From Voacanga thouarsii (lineage: Eukaryota; Streptophyta; Magnoliopsida; Gentianales; Apocynaceae): 64,000 nucleotides of DNA. The position numbers were made by a program, and so were the translations under genes. Within the stretch, counting starts at the first letter, position 1. The number at the start of each line of letters is the position of its first letter. This document shows, piece after piece, positions 11,769 through 23,007 of the stretch. The stretch is taken from positions 744,001-808,000 of the forward strand of contig JANUWF010002051.1 of assembly GCA_026120185.1 (NCBI GenBank), read 5' to 3'. Under the pieces are notes generated by a model, which was given only the letters and a program-made list of their open reading frames with translations, had not been told where the DNA came from and did no database searches.

Positions 11769-12780
11769 CTAAAGAGAAATACTAAAAATCCTAAAAAAGC
11801 AAATAAAGGCACGACTCTCTTCCCCATACTTAAACTGGAAACTAGTTTTCTTATTTAGGAGAAATAACACACAATAACTGAAACAAACCCAAACAAAAAA
11901 TAAAGATATAAACTTTTTCCACTCATCATGCTCCCTCATCAAACCGTTGTCAAAGAAGTTTAAGCTCAAAGTAGAAAATAGGTAAGATGAATGTAGAAAG
12001 AAGGGAAGTTTTTGAAAAAGGTCATGTTCATGAAAGTAAATTTTCTCAATAAAACAAATTACATGAACCTCATTCTCGAATATACCTGTAGGTACACAAA
12101 TACTATTTTCAATATATAAGGGCACATGGTATCTAAAGAATGCATTAATCTTGAAATCACCATTTTTTCCTTCAAATGATGTGTCATAATGAAAATTTCC
12201 CGTGAAACTTAACAATTAAGTTCTCAAAGATGGAATCAAGAAATCTTTACTTTTCAATGCTTGGTCTACAAAAACTAAGTTACCTCCCTTTGGATGGGGT
12301 GAAGGGTAGAATTTGTTAGCATACTCCAAGGACTTCTTTTGATGAATCATTGATAAATCCAACTTCTTGAGACGTGTTAAACTCCATACATCATCATTTG
12401 GACAATTGTCCTTCAAGAATGGAGAGGAACCTAAGAAATCATGTGACAAAGAGAGTTAGAATTATCAGTACATAGATGAGAACCAAATACCTCCCTTTTC
12501 ATATTAGGCAATTGTTCCGCATATCCTCTCTCTTCTCTTTGGAGATTTTTGTTCAAGTGTATGAGCCTTGATGGCATATTCAATCAACTTAGCTAGTTGT
12601 GTTCTTTAGTTGCTCAAAAGTCAGGAAACTTTTTTATGCCACTTAATGGATGAATTTGAATTGGCAATAAAAGAATTTATTGATGCTTCTAATGACGTCT
12701 CACAAAAAGCGTCAATCCAAGCTTGTAAATTTGACAATTTCTCATCATTATAGCTCCCTTAACATTGTGCCCATGAGTAA
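11769..12780 (-). pseudogene. Degenerate frame of unknown function in Athila 2
   Basis: Reading on the minus strand from about 12760, protein-like segments run through several stops: one beginning MDNYSWAQC, one at 12216-12449 (77 residues) with ANKFYPSPHPKGGNLVF, and one directly following at 11769-12215 (148 residues) with NDGDF-like and MREHDEWKKFISLFF stretches. The last two abut at 12215/12216 in the same frame, so they are probably one ancestral frame broken by a stop. I do not recognise a domain. It occupies the place of gag, with no zinc knuckle or coiled coil evident. It could be a lineage-specific accessory frame or captured host sequence. Confidence 0.4.
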
Positions 12781-13149
12781 TTATCCATGATGATAGTTTA
12801 AACCTTACACTCAAAGAAAAACAAAAATTAAATCGAAAAAAAAGAACAAAAAAATAGAAAAACAAAGAAAAGAAAAAAAAAACACACAAAAGGTAAAAGC
12901 AAATAATAGAAAATTAAAGAAAATAAAAAAACACACACATTAGATATATTCACAAATTACCTAAATACAAAAGTTAGTAGTATTTGCAAGTAAATATGAA
13001 CTAAGCAAGTTAATTAAGTCACACAATATTACAAACAACAAGATAGAACACTGATTTACACAAAGAACATATATACATATTTATGTATAGACATATAAAT
13101 ATATAAACATGGTTAAATCAACAAAATCCAAACTTTCATGATATTGTTC
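12781..13149 (-). other. Leader of Athila 2
   Basis: AT-rich, non-coding sequence with A-rich runs lies between the primer site and the degenerate frame. Confidence 0.6.
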
Positions 13150-13168
13150 TCTGGCAACGGCGCCAAAA
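13150..13168 (-). other. Primer binding site of Athila 2 (tRNA-Asp type)
   Basis: On the minus strand the bases TTGGCGCCGTTGCCAGAG directly follow the 5' LTR. This agrees with the tRNA-Asp-like primer site used by the Athila lineage and fixes the direction of the element. Confidence 0.8.
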
Positions 13169-13171
13169 ATT

Positions 13172-14693
13172 TTATGCAAAATTTTGGATGTATAAAAATC
13201 ATTAAATTTAAATCCATACCTTAGTCAAGTTTTAATTAAAACATTAATCCCAAAATACATAGATGAATAAGTATACTCATTGCATGCATAGCATAGGGAA
13301 TTAATAAGTATTGATCCTCAAAGGAACAAGTACACACTAATCACTTTTCATTCATTATTTAATTGACACAATAAAGTGAGAAAAGAATAAAAAGAAAAAT
13401 AAAGAAATATATACAACTCAAGGATATAAGTTTATGTAATTTATACAATTATTCTAGAAAACATGATAATGAACCAACTAGCAATTCTCTCAACTAATTA
13501 TTATCTTGGCATCATGACGGAATGTAAAGTAAAATTCAATCTTTTCACAAGTCATGAATCTACTTAAATAAATCCCGCTTTGTTTCCGAATCCATGGAAT
13601 CTTATATTTTGATTAGATTTGCCAATCAAGCTAACATAACCAAAACATGCATTAGGCACAATTCCTTATAAATATGAAATTAGCTAGTAACCCTTTGCTC
13701 GATGTGAAATCAACTAATCTTTGATTACTTAGTTCTATAATCTTAACTTCGTCGCTTAAGTCCATTAAGATTAAACAAATACAAAATCAATGTAACGAAA
13801 CTCACGCAACTCCATACATCGCCGTCTCAAGTCAATTAGAAGAACTATTATCAATAACCAATAATAACAAGTAGTCAAATACCAAAGATGATGAAGAATC
13901 GATCAAATAACTAAATTAACTCAAAATCACAAATCCCAAAATAATGTTAAATTACAATAAAATCATTGAATATATCATTGTTTAAGGAAAAGAAGACAAA
14001 GATAAAAGAAAGCACTCATGACAAGCCTTTTTCTTCACATTTGAAGACTTTCTTGAACAATCCTTCTTGATTGGGTAAATTCCTCCTTCAATGGGTAATT
14101 GAGAATTTTTACTCTTAGATCCACCTCTCTTTATGTATATCCTAACCTTGTGTTTTCTTGTGCTTTTATAAGCCTCTTGGATGCTAAATTCATGGCGAGG
14201 AAGTCTTGACCGAGTAGGATTTAAAAAAAATACAAAAATCATTGGAAAATTTCTAATTTCGTATATAGAATATTTGCCTTCCAGAGCCTACTTGGCGCCG
14301 GGTACCTTCGACCTATTTGGTGCCAGGTATACACTGTTCTTTCTCTGGAGTTTTTCATAGTTTTTGCTAGACGAACAGAATGGACCTGGCGCCAGGTACA
14401 CTTACCAAACCTGATGCCAGGTCTGTTATGGTTTTCCCTTGATCGTTGGCTCAATTTCTGCTGCTTGACCAGAATGGACCTAGTGCCTGGCCTTTTTGTT
14501 GTGCTTGGCGCCAGGTACATTCTAGAAGTGTTCACTTTTTGCTCGAAATCTACTCAAATCTGCACCAATTTGCCAAAACCCTTTTTACAAGCAAAATGTC
14601 AAATAGAAAAGGAATATGCCTAGTTATTTCAACAAATGTATCACAAAACAACCTCAAATAACTAGAAAAATAATAGTGATTTTAGACCCTATC
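13172..14693 (-). repeat. 5' LTR of Athila 2
   Basis: About 1522 bp. It begins ttatgcaaaattttggatg and ends gaccctatc against a Sire gag sequence. A GC-rich patch at 14280-14530 has several copies of the GGCGCCAGGTA motif, including a perfect ACCTGGCGCCAGGT palindrome at 14384-14397, the counterpart of the one at 9889-9902. In element orientation this cluster falls in the first few hundred bases of the LTR, that is in U3, where promoter elements are expected. Confidence 0.8.
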
Positions 14694-15951
14694 CATATGT
14701 TCACCAGATTCACAAACATCATGAATGGACTGAAGGTATATAGGAAAATCTATTCCCTTAGTGAGCAAAACAGAAAGTTACTTGATGCCTTACCGAAAAG
14801 CTAGCAGCCAAAAACTTTGGCTATAGAGGAATCCAAGAATTTAAGCAGCTTGCCAATTGAAGAGCGGATCAGATCTCTCTTGACCCATGAAATGAACCTC
14901 AAATGTTTCAAGAGCATGACGATGATAAAGGCAAAGATGAACTGCCTTAAAAGATGCAAATGATGAAGCTATTAGTGAACAATCTCAAAGTGAGTGTGGC
15001 ACTAATATGGACATTAAAGAATTGGTCATGGTTGCTAGAAAATTCAAGAAGATGTTCAGAAAAGAAAACTTCAGCAAGGACAAGAAATTTGTCAAAAAGA
15101 AAGGACATACTTCATCTCTTAAACCTCAGTGCTACGAATACAAATGTACGGAGCATTATTACCCAATAGCTAAAGAAAGAGAAGCTAAGCTCAACAAAAA
15201 AAAAAAAAAAAAAAAAGAAAGAAAAGGACTGGTTGGAAGTTGGGACCAAATTGAATCTAAGACTGAAGAAAGCTACGAATTTGATAGTGAAAAAGGAAAT
15301 ATATGCTTTATGGTTATGGAAAATAAGGTAAATCCTACTTCTTCTAATTCCATATCTGAATTACATGATTCTGAAAAGCCTGATGATCGTATTAAGCTGC
15401 TCTTTGACATGTTTCATGAACTCAAAAAGCTATCTAGAAGAAACAAGAAAATGAAGATGAAAATTGATTCATTATTAGATGACAATGCTAAGCCGTTGAA
15501 TGAGAACAAAGCCTTATTTAATTCCATTATATGTTCAAGTGTTGAAAAGGATGTTATCCTAACTTCTTTGCATTGTATGATACTTGAGAACAAATGTTTA
15601 TGTGACAAAGTACTTTCACTTGAAAAAATGCTTAGTGATTTTAAAGACATGAAAAATAGAGTTGATGATCTCACCACGTGTATTGAGACATTCACAAATG
15701 GCAAAAATAATCTGGAAAAACTTCTTGGTGCACATCAAGTAGCTGAAAATCGAAATAGTTTCAGCTATAGGTATGAAAATAAAGCTGAAAATTACAAATC
15801 CTACTTTTTGAAAGCTATTTCTTCGTACATGACTCATATTTGTTGCACATATTGTGAAAAATCTGGACACAAAGCATCTAGGCGTCATGTTAGGAAGAAA
15901 GTGGAATCCAGTGCAAAAATAGTATGGAAAATTAGAGGAACTACTAATTAA
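14694..15951 (+). pseudogene. Sire 1 gag, C-terminal part
   Basis: Gag forms the capsid and packages element RNA. Sequence resumes inside gag after Athila 2 with MFTRFTN-like residues. The longest open stretch is 15007-15951 (314 residues). It begins with a basic segment (ARKFKKMFRKENF), a damaged first zinc knuckle (CYEYKCTEHYY), a lysine run, then a coiled-coil-rich region (MFHELKKLSRRNKKMKMKID), and a second knuckle (CTYCEKSGHKASRRH) in which the last Cys is Arg; Sire 2 has Cys there. The same order is seen at 49880-51640. The N-terminal half is missing. Confidence 0.8.
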
Positions 15952-16970
15952 CCCCCGTGGACCTAAAAAAATGTGGGTACCAAAAGTCATTCTTCCGTCT
16001 TATGAATAGGTACATCAGCTGTAAAAATTGAGTTCCAAAAAATGGTTCTAGGATAGTAAATGCTCAAGACACATGATGGGAAATACTATACTAATGGATA
16101 ACATTCATGCTGCAAATGATGGATTTATCACTTTTGGAGATAATAAAAAAGGAAAATACTCAGTATAGGTAATATTGGTAAGGGATCCTCCATCCTTATC
16201 AAGCAAGCATTATTGATTGATGAATTGAAGTACAACTTGCTTAGTATTAGTCTTTTGTGTGAAAATGGTTGCAAGATTAATTTTGAAAAATGTTCATGCA
16301 CTATCTTGATAATTCTAGTGATGAAATCATTTTTGTTCTCAACCGCATTGGTAATGTCTATGTATTATATCTTGATGATCCTATTACTCATTATGTAAAG
16401 TGCTTTTTCATATATGATTTCGATGGTTATTTTTAGCATAGAAGGTTAGGCCATGTCTCTATTGATTTGTTAAATAAATTGTCCTTAAAAGAGCTTGAGA
16501 ATGAACTGCTCAAAATGATATTTGACAAAAACCAATTGTGTGATGTTTGCCATTTTGGAAAACAAATCGAGACATATTTCAAATCCAAGAAAATGATTTC
16601 AATATCAAAACTTCTCGAGTTAATACATATAGATTTGTTTGGACTAATGAGGACTACTAGTTTAGGTGGTAAGAAGTATACTTATGTATTAGTGGTTGAA
16701 TTTTTTTTTTTATTTACTTGGACCATTTCTCTTGCATGAAAAGATGATGATGATGTAGGTAGCTCAAAGAAAAATGGCATTGAACATCATGAAGTTCCAT
16801 CACTTGATAACCATGCCAAAGAAGAAAAACTAGAGGAACAACAAGCTGAAGATAGCGAGCAAAGAAGTGTTGAGCACACTGATCAGAATTTTCCAAAAGA
16901 TTAGAAGTACAAAACTATCCATCTAAAAGAACAGATCATTGGCGATCCCAGCTGTGAAGTCAAAATAAGA
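15952..16970 (+). pseudogene. Sire 1 protease and integrase start, deleted
   Basis: After gag, the conserved PRGPKKMWVPK stretch leads to the aspartic protease motif DSKCSRHM (about 16045-16070). Next come the pre-integrase zinc region (HRRLGHVS ... CDVCHFGKQ, about 16440-16565) and the first catalytic Asp region of integrase (LIHIDLFGLM, about 16615-16650). At about 16740 the sequence jumps to a stretch that in Sire 2 follows the integrase (DDDVGSSK, 52958 onward), so the core with its second Asp and Glu is gone. Stops and frameshifts are scattered throughout. Confidence 0.8.
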
Positions 16971-17050
16971 TAATATATTCACCAAACCACTAGCTAAAGA
17001 ACGATTCATTCATCTGAGGAAAGGTTTGGGAATTACCAGATTATTTAACT
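16965..17050 (+). pseudogene. Sire 1 RNase H tail after a large deletion
   Basis: Residues FTKPLAKERFIHLRKGLG are the counterpart of FRKPLAEERFNNLRRGLG in Sire 2 at about 54670-54725. The sequence just upstream corresponds to the end of integrase (IIGDPSCEVK). About 1.5 kb present in Sire 2, containing all of reverse transcriptase and most of RNase H, is therefore missing. Confidence 0.8.
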
Positions 17051-17518
17051 AACAATTTTATCAGAGATTGGTTGTTTATTCTTACAGAATTCCTAAAAAT
17101 CTTCTGATTTTGGATGGAGATATTGGATGTAGTATTTGGACTATATTTTAAGCCAAAAGTCGTGGTATCTTTTGACCGCGTGTAGCACACCTTTTGGACA
17201 GGGAAATCGGATGGACAATCTGTGTCCAAATATTCAATTTTTTTGAATTCTAAATATTTGTTCCTTTTTATACCAGCCGCAACACTATTTCTCTTCTTAT
17301 CAGAATATCTTTACATATTTTCAAAAATCACATTTCTCAAATGTACTTATACTCTTCGATACATCATAATCTCGAAAAAGAATTCAAATCTATTTGAATC
17401 TTCTTCTCCTTTCAAAAATGAAAAAGCTGTCATTTTTCTTAGCATCTTTCTCTTTCCTCTGGCCTTCGTTCTTTCGCCAAAAAAATTAGAAAAATCAAAC
17501 CCTTCAATCCTGTTCGCC
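17051..17518 (+). other. Spacer between pol and env-like frame of Sire 1
   Basis: Non-coding sequence, counterpart of 54746-55198 in Sire 2. Overlapping frames on both strands here are not supported by similarity between the two copies. Confidence 0.55.
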
Positions 17519-19048
17519 ATGGGTAAAACTCTAAAACCCAGCAAAGGGGCTGAGCCAATAACGAAGGAGATCAAGAAATGCAAGATAATGGAAAAGAAAT
17601 CAATTGTTGTCAGACTAAAATCTATGAAGAAGAAGGAAAAATAAGTTGCTATTGATGAATTAACTCCTTAAATTACATTATCACAACTACCTCCAAAAGA
17701 GAAAAGCGCGGACAATCAGGTACCTCAATTTCTCAACTCAAAAAGGTGAATCTGAGTACAATGTCTGGTTATCTAGAAACAGAACTGTGACTTTTGGATA
17801 TCGTGTTGACCCCGAGTCTTTCTTAAACTATTCAACTGATTCTTAGTATATTTGAGTCTCTTGGGTGGAGTGCTCTATTATTTGTTAATGAAGCATTAGT
17901 TTGGGAATTTTTATGCGAATCTGAGAAAGGGACAATATGAGGAAACAGTGAACGAATTTATTGTGCCGTGGTATATATCTAGAGTTGGAGAAGTGAACTT
18001 TCAGTTTGACTACTATATATTAAACATAATTTCTTATATCAGAGATAATGAAGTACAGTCTTTCGAATTGAACAAACTGCCTGAAAAATTCTGATTTTTT
18101 TTTTTAAACAGAGTCGATTTAAGAGGAAATTTACTGGTGCCAAGAGTTTCAGAAATTCAAGTAATCAAAATGCGAAATGGTTAAATAGAATGGGGAGATT
18201 GTTACATCACATTGTCTCAACCATGGTGATATGTAATTTTTAGATACAAGACATCTGTAAGCATTCTGCATATGGTGTTGATGCCGGCTCTATCAGAAGG
18301 AGAACAAATTAATTTTAGGTTTCTAGTTGTGAAATTGATGACTCGATCCCGAAACACATCAAACAAAGCATTACTTTTTGAAAACCTTCTCACCTAGCTA
18401 TTCAAGTACTTCAATGTTGATTTGAGTGTGGTTACCCCTAAGCACTGTAAGATAAACATCTACAATAGAGATTCATTTGAGAAAATAGGGTCCATTCAAG
18501 CGGATAATCAATGGATATTACTTAGAGAGGCTACTGAAAAAGAGGAAGAAAAATTGGTGAAGGCCAAAGAAAATCTACTACATCAGGACGAACAAAAAGA
18601 AAATTTGAGATTGAAATTCAAGGGGAAACATCAAGTAGAGGGAAGTAGAAAACTCAGGAAAGTAAAATAACTCAGAGTATTTTGGATGCTATAAATCTGC
18701 TATCTATCAAGCTAAATAGTCTGAGTGCAGAAGTCAAAAGTGAATTGATTTTTTTTTTAGGAAATAGACTGACAAATTTGGAAGGAAAGCAATATGAAAT
18801 TGTAGAAAATTCGACTGAATAAGTTCCTCCAACCGTGACAGAGCCTGAACCTATCATTCCTTCAACACGGGAAGAAACTGATGTTTAGCTGGAAAAGAAA
18901 AGTGAGAAAGAGAACGAGAAAAAAGGGTGCCCACTATTGAACCCACAACTGCTGCACCCACTGTTGATAAGGAAGTTCCCAAGCAAGACAAACCAGCTAC
19001 ATTTGGCAGCTCATTCCATGGGATATGGCATATGATGACAACTGACTG
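17519..19048 (+). pseudogene. Sire 1 env-like / putative plant transposon protein frame, degenerate
   Basis: This extra frame after pol is shared with Sire 2 (55199-58278). It opens MGKTLKPSKGAEP with a Lys-rich N-terminus. Its middle contains NEFIVPWYISRVGEVNF and FRFLVVKLMTRSRNT, and the best-conserved block is at 18422-18668 (INIYNRDSFEKIGSIQADNQW). After a frameshift it continues with a heptad-like ILDAINLLSIKLNSLSAEV and an acidic, Pro/Glu-rich tail. Many stops interrupt it. Sire elements are known for an additional env-like frame here; the middle resembles the domain annotated as putative plant transposon protein. No signal peptide or membrane segment is convincing, so an envelope role is not supported. 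Confidence 0.6.
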
Positions 19049-20567
19049 ATGACATCTTATTCCCACTTTTATTCTGATGACATAATTTTATTCTTGCCAA
19101 ATTTCATCCTCTCTGCACTATATTTTTTGAAACCCTTATTTTGGTCTTTAACTGATATTACTGCTAGTTTGTTACTGCTTATTATTATTGCTAATGTTGT
19201 TACTGCTTATTATTATTGCTAATGTTGCTTATTGCTTATTACTGTCCCTGTTATTGGAATTCTCCTGATATTACTGCCATACTATTGGTTGCTTCTTTGC
19301 TGCTTATTGTTTTTTTTTTTTTATTGATGACAAAAGGGGAGAAAATATATTATTGGGGGATTGTGAATTGATAATTTGATATGGTTATGGAGACTGTGCT
19401 ATGGACTAAGAGAAGATTGTGATGTGGAGACTGAAAATCTCTTAAGCGGCTTGTGATTTTGTGAAATACATTTTTGGGATTTGAGTTGATCAAACATTAT
19501 GTTATGCAATATTTTTACTTTCATGATATCTCTTTCACTGGTTTTTGCCCATATAAATATGGACTATGAATTGTGAATATATTGTGGTTGTATGTTGGTT
19601 TATAAGGGTTATGATTTGAAATTTATGAATTATAATTGTGACTGCTTATGAGGATTATAAATTCATATGACTTAAGATGAATTATGACTCTTTACGGTTA
19701 TAGTTTGAAAATGCGGACTATGAAGAATTGGGTGACTTGATGAAGACTATGTTGAGACGTTGTTGTTATTATGGACTATGGAGATTGAAGTGTGGGTATG
19801 AGTTTATTGTGCATTCTGACTGATTGAGATCTGGTTGAATGATTTGTTTTGAATATGGTTGTGATGCGTAGTTTGCAAAATGTTTGTTTGGATGATGAGG
19901 ATATTCAAGTGAATACTTATGAAATCTATCTTGTTTCTTTTTTGTTGCACAGTAAAATCTTTGTGTTAAATTTCCTTGAGAAAAATGAGTTCAGTCAATT
20001 CCTAGAAAATCATTGATCGATACTTTTGAATTTATTTTTTTACCCTACACATACACAGGGAGAGTTTTGGACCCATATTTCCTCAATATAAAATAGCAGT
20101 CCAAAAATAACTTTTTAAAATGTTATTTTACTCCATTTTGGATGCATATTTTGGAAGTCAAAAACTTTGAAATCCAATCTTATTTTTAGACACACTTTAT
20201 AACTCTATATCTAATGTTTATATATGCACATACATAGGGGAAGTATTACGTCTCATGACTTATCTTCTACATTTCTTTATGCACATAAATTATACATTTC
20301 TTTTGTGACCATTATTTGGCCATTTCCTTGCAGCAATAGTCTTTTAGATGGAATAAAGGAGGATAGGGAGGTAGGTTGGGCAATAAGCTTATTGAGCCAT
20401 GTTTATGAGTACATGCTTAAATTTTCTTAATCTCTTAAACACTCTTTGAATCTTATAATGAGAGAATGCTTTTCTATTAAAAATATTCTTGTTTCTCTCG
20501 GTCTAACATGTCCGTACTATACATATTATTATTTTTATATCACAATTCTATCAAGTTTGTCATCACT
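19049..20567 (+). other. 3' non-coding region of Sire 1
   Basis: About 1.5 kb without coding sequence, collinear with 58280-59786 of Sire 2. It contains a short tandem repeat of ~34 bp (tgttactgcttattattatt..., 19164-19240), a purine block ttgatgacaaaaggggagaaa (19324-19345), and a block ending tctcggtctaacatgt shared by both copies. Confidence 0.65.
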
Positions 20568-20580
20568 AAGAAGGGGGAGA
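20568..20580 (+). other. Polypurine tract of Sire 1
   Basis: The purine run aagaagggggaga lies directly in front of the 3' LTR, as needed for plus-strand priming. Confidence 0.8.
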
Positions 20581-20581
20581 T

Positions 20582-22132
20582 TGTTAGCTCTAAGGGCATT
20601 CTCTTTTATTTTGACTTATGACAAACATTGATGAAGACTAACTTGTGTGACTTATACGCGATAGGACATGTTTAACTCCTGTTCTTTCAATACATGCAAA
20701 TAAGGCTGCTAAGTAGCTTTTAAGCAAATGGAATCCAAAGAGGTGATTAATAATGTACTGGTTCAACCTAAGAGCTTGCAAGATCATGAAGTCGTTGTGA
20801 AGGAACTTCAGATTAGGAATTGTTGTTAAGGTATTACTTATAGAATTCCAATGTCTCTTTACTTTATGATTTAATTTATTTCTACCTTGAAGCACATAAA
20901 CAAAATGATTTCAAAAGTAGGGCTTTAGATATTTTGGATTGAGTAGTTTAGATGGACCCTACATCCAAACAGTTCATCCAAAACTCTGTAACAGTGTCAA
21001 AAGATTTTTGCCTAAAAAGTATCATTTTGGGCTCACCTTTTGGACGCACCTTTTTCTAATCTTTGAATCCAAAACTCTAGAAACTTTGACAGCAAAAAAC
21101 TAGCCATTACTAGCCATTACTATCTTACTTTTTGGTCCTATAAAATATTTCAAAACTCGATTTTGAAGTACATTTTTGTGCTATCTTTGTCAGAAACACT
21201 CTTACACTTTAGAATACAAAAATCTGCCTTTTATTGTGCTTCAAAGTGAAATCAAATTGCTTCAAAAGGTAAAAGGTGTTGGTGCTCATCTGTTGGCATA
21301 TCTGCTAAAGTTTGTGAGCTATTCGTGTCATCTCTTTTTCAATTTATCTTGTATTAAGGTTAAGAAGATAAAACCCGATTGAGGTGAGCCTTGATGTATT
21401 ATATATCAAGGTTAAGGAAGTAAAACCCAATTAGAGTAAGCCTTGATTGTCGTGATTAAAGAGATTGGGTGTAAAACCAAGTGTGGTGATTCTCTTGTGT
21501 AAGATTGGTGTTACCTACTACCATTGATTTGGAAAAAAGGTTTTAGTGATTGTATTAAAATTCTTGAATGGGTACTTTAGGTAGTAGATGTAGATCAGTT
21601 GAGGATCAAACCACTGTAAATCCTTGGGTCTTTTCTTTTGCATTTCATCTGCTCTTTATCACTGCATTTTTGTTGGTCATTAGATCAAAGAACTTTATCT
21701 TAATCTCTACAATTTTTGATCAATTTTAAAGAGCTTTGTGTTCTATAGAAAGTCTGTCTTTAATATCTCAACTGTCCATCTTTAAAATAGACCATCTTCT
21801 CGCCATTTAGTGGTGTTTCAAAAGATTTATATCTGCACTCCTACAACTGTGAAGCTAATCTGTCTTTGTGAACACAAGCATTATATTCCTTCTTGCATTC
21901 ATTGATTTAATCAAAGACTTTTTGTAGTTTGGTGAATTTGTTATTGTTAATATAGATCTTCCTTCCATCACTTAGTAGAGTTTTGAAAGTTCTTTAGCAA
22001 CATATTCAAAGTTGCACAGACAATATTTTTGCTTTCTTACTTTGTTGGTTCTTGCCTTAAGATTTTCAGAAGATTTTTAAAATTTGCATTTGTTTACCAT
22101 AAACCTTATTCACCCCCCTTTAAGATTTATCA
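20582..22132 (+). repeat. 3' LTR of Sire 1
   Basis: About 1.55 kb beginning tgttagctctaagggcattc and ending near gatttatca. It matches 48514-49802 and the 74 bp remnant at 8752. The right end is uncertain by one base because the flank is A-rich. Confidence 0.85.
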
Positions 22133-22133
22133 A

Positions 22134-23000
22134 AACCTGCATGATCAAGAAAGATTTGAATAGCCTTCACAGAAGTTGGAGGAGGGACTTTCTCAATTAC
22201 CTCAATTTTCACCCTATCAACCTCAATACTTTTCATTGAAATCTTGTATCCCAATACAATACCTTCTTGCACCATGAAGTGACATTTTTTCCAATTAAGT
22301 ATAAGGTTGGTCTTTTCACATGTTTGAAGTACCTTTTCCAAATTGGCTAAACACAAGTCAAAAGAATCACCAAAATCAGAAAAATCATCCATAAATACCT
22401 CCATGATAACTCCCATAAGTCCTTCGAAAATAGCCATCACATATCTTTGGAAAGTTTCGGGACCATTGCAAAAATCGAAAGGCATATGACGATATGCAAA
22501 AGTACCAAAAGGGCATGTAAAAGTGGTCTTCTCTTGATCTTTCGGTGCTATGAGAATTTGAAAGTAATTGGAAAAACCATCTAAAACATAATAAAACTCA
22601 TGCCTGGCTAGTCTTCCTAACATTTGATCAATGAACGGGAGAGGAAAATGGTCCTTTCTAGTTGCCTCATTTAACTTCCTATAATCAATGCAAACCCTCC
22701 AACAGGTTACCAATCTCATTGGGATCAACTCATTTTTTTCATTTGGGCTCATAGTCATTCCTACTTTCTTTAGTACCACTTGTGTTGGACTCACCTAAAT
22801 ACTATTAAAAATAGAGTAAATGATGTCGGAATTTAAGACTTTAATCACCTCACCTTTTACCACATCACTCATATTTGGGTTCAACTAACGTTGGGGTTGT
22901 ACTACTGGTTTGGCTCATTCTTCTAACAAGATTTTGTGAGTGTAAAAGGAAGGGCTAATTCCTTTAATGTTTATGATTTTCCATACAATGACTCCCTTAA
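22134..23000 (-). pseudogene. Athila 1 reverse transcriptase
   Basis: Reverse transcriptase copies element RNA to DNA. On the minus strand, after HKILLEE and NPNMSDVVK (about 22800-22950, with stops), an open stretch at 22120-22794 of about 224 residues has WRVCIDYRKLNEATRKDHF (residues 32-50), the PLPFIDQML segment, FGTFAYRHMPF, and the catalytic FMDD at residues 134-137, the variant of YxDD used by Athila/Tat elements. It ends VKAIQIFLDHAGF exactly where Sire 1 is inserted; the last few residues come from the Sire LTR. The catalytic Asp pair is present, but stops upstream and the insertion inactivate it. Confidence 0.88.
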
Positions 23001-23007
23001 ATTTTCC

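Larger units (their letters stand above)
8826..14693 (-). mobile_element. Athila 2: Athila-like element without pol, minus strand
   Basis: Two related LTRs (8826-10080 and 13172-14693) flank a 3.1 kb interior with a tRNA-Asp-like primer site next to the right-hand LTR and a polypurine tract next to the left-hand LTR, so the element reads on the minus strand. No protease, reverse transcriptase, RNase H or integrase sequence is present. The interior has long non-coding stretches and one degenerate unidentified frame. The 3' LTR lacks its last ~235 bp, and no target duplication is seen because the flanking Sire 1 sequence is also deleted. It would depend on proteins supplied by an autonomous relative. 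Confidence 0.75.
8752..22133 (+). mobile_element. Sire 1: Sire-type Ty1/copia element, plus strand, deleted and interrupted
   Basis: It is flanked by aacct (8747-8751 and 22134-22138), inside the pol frame of Athila 1. Surviving order: ~74 bp of 5' LTR, then Athila 2, then the C-terminal half of gag, protease, integrase start, a large deletion, the RNase H tail, an env-like frame, ~1.5 kb non-coding, polypurine tract and a 1.55 kb 3' LTR. Sire 2 at 48514-59786 is a close relative and shows what is missing: most of the 5' LTR, primer site, gag N-terminus, integrase core and reverse transcriptase. The gag coiled coil and the extra frame after pol support the Sire lineage. Confidence 0.85.

Noticed and set aside
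15414..15990. Minus-strand frames at 15414-15704 and 15616-15990
   Set aside because: They are shadows of the Sire 1 gag frame on the plus strand.
17222..17644. 140-residue plus-strand frame as an independent gene
   Set aside because: Its first ~100 codons are non-coding spacer; only the part from the ATG at 17519 matches the Sire 2 env-like frame, so it was annotated from there.
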